In this document: one piece after another, positions 14,527-14,586 of the stretch
How the letters are laid out: each line of letters begins with the position of its first letter
How positions within the stretch are numbered: position 1 is the first letter of the stretch
Origin: Chrysochromulina tobinii
Taxonomy: Eukaryota > Haptophyta > Prymnesiales > Chrysochromulinaceae
Direction of reading: 5' to 3'
Length of the DNA stretch: 14,586 nt
Assembly: GCA_001275005.1 (NCBI GenBank)
Contig: JWZX01001891.1
Span: 1 to 14,586, forward strand
The notes under the pieces: generated by a model
Databases searched by the model: none
What the model saw: the letters and a program-made list of their open reading frames with translations, nothing else
What the model was told of the DNA's origin: nothing
Translations under genes and position numbers: made by a program

Positions 14527-14586
14527 GTTTTCTGCGTCACCTTCGGCGTGGCCGTGGGGGGCATTGGCGGCATGCCGGGTCGCTAA

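Overview
The window looks like nuclear DNA of a GC-rich eukaryotic microalga, with a haptophyte-like or similar protist the best guess. Four genes need spliceosomal introns to read correctly. One encodes cytosolic ribosomal protein uL14 with eukaryote-type ends, and another is probably a mitochondrial ribosomal protein. There are no operons or Shine-Dalgarno sites. The GT donors found all read GTRCGY or GTGCGA, and most introns have a CTGAY branch-like motif near the acceptor. The species cannot be fixed from sequence alone.

Layout. Positions 1 to about 4330 hold a DIRS-like tyrosine-recombinase retrotransposon on the minus strand. It has a gag-like ORF with Cys/His fingers, then reverse transcriptase with a YVDD box, RNase H, and the start of a tyrosine recombinase that runs off the left edge. 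Its pol frame is broken once inside RT. From 4447 to 10194 lie four host genes in two divergent pairs: RPL23 (minus) with EIF1AD (plus), and a probable mL40 gene (minus) with an SppA-type S49 peptidase gene (plus). A CRAL-TRIO (Sec14-like) protein follows at 10715-12133 (plus). A protein with apparent ubiquitin-like folds lies at 12770-14526 (minus).

Three host genes in this window contribute to protein synthesis (RPL23, EIF1AD by family resemblance to eIF1A, mL40). SppA, the CRAL-TRIO protein and the ubiquitin-like protein have no evident common pathway with them.

The most striking signal is at gene and intron edges. The sppA intron and the intron of the ubiquitin-like gene are each flanked by direct repeats of exon sequence (10 bp and 32 bp) and filled with short tandem repeats. 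In sppA the exon/intron junction itself is present five times, spaced by (GAT)n. The 3' end of the CRAL-TRIO gene is also partly duplicated 166 bp downstream. Together these suggest a locus where local tandem duplication is creating or reshaping introns. This is inference from sequence; transcripts would be needed to confirm the splice sites.
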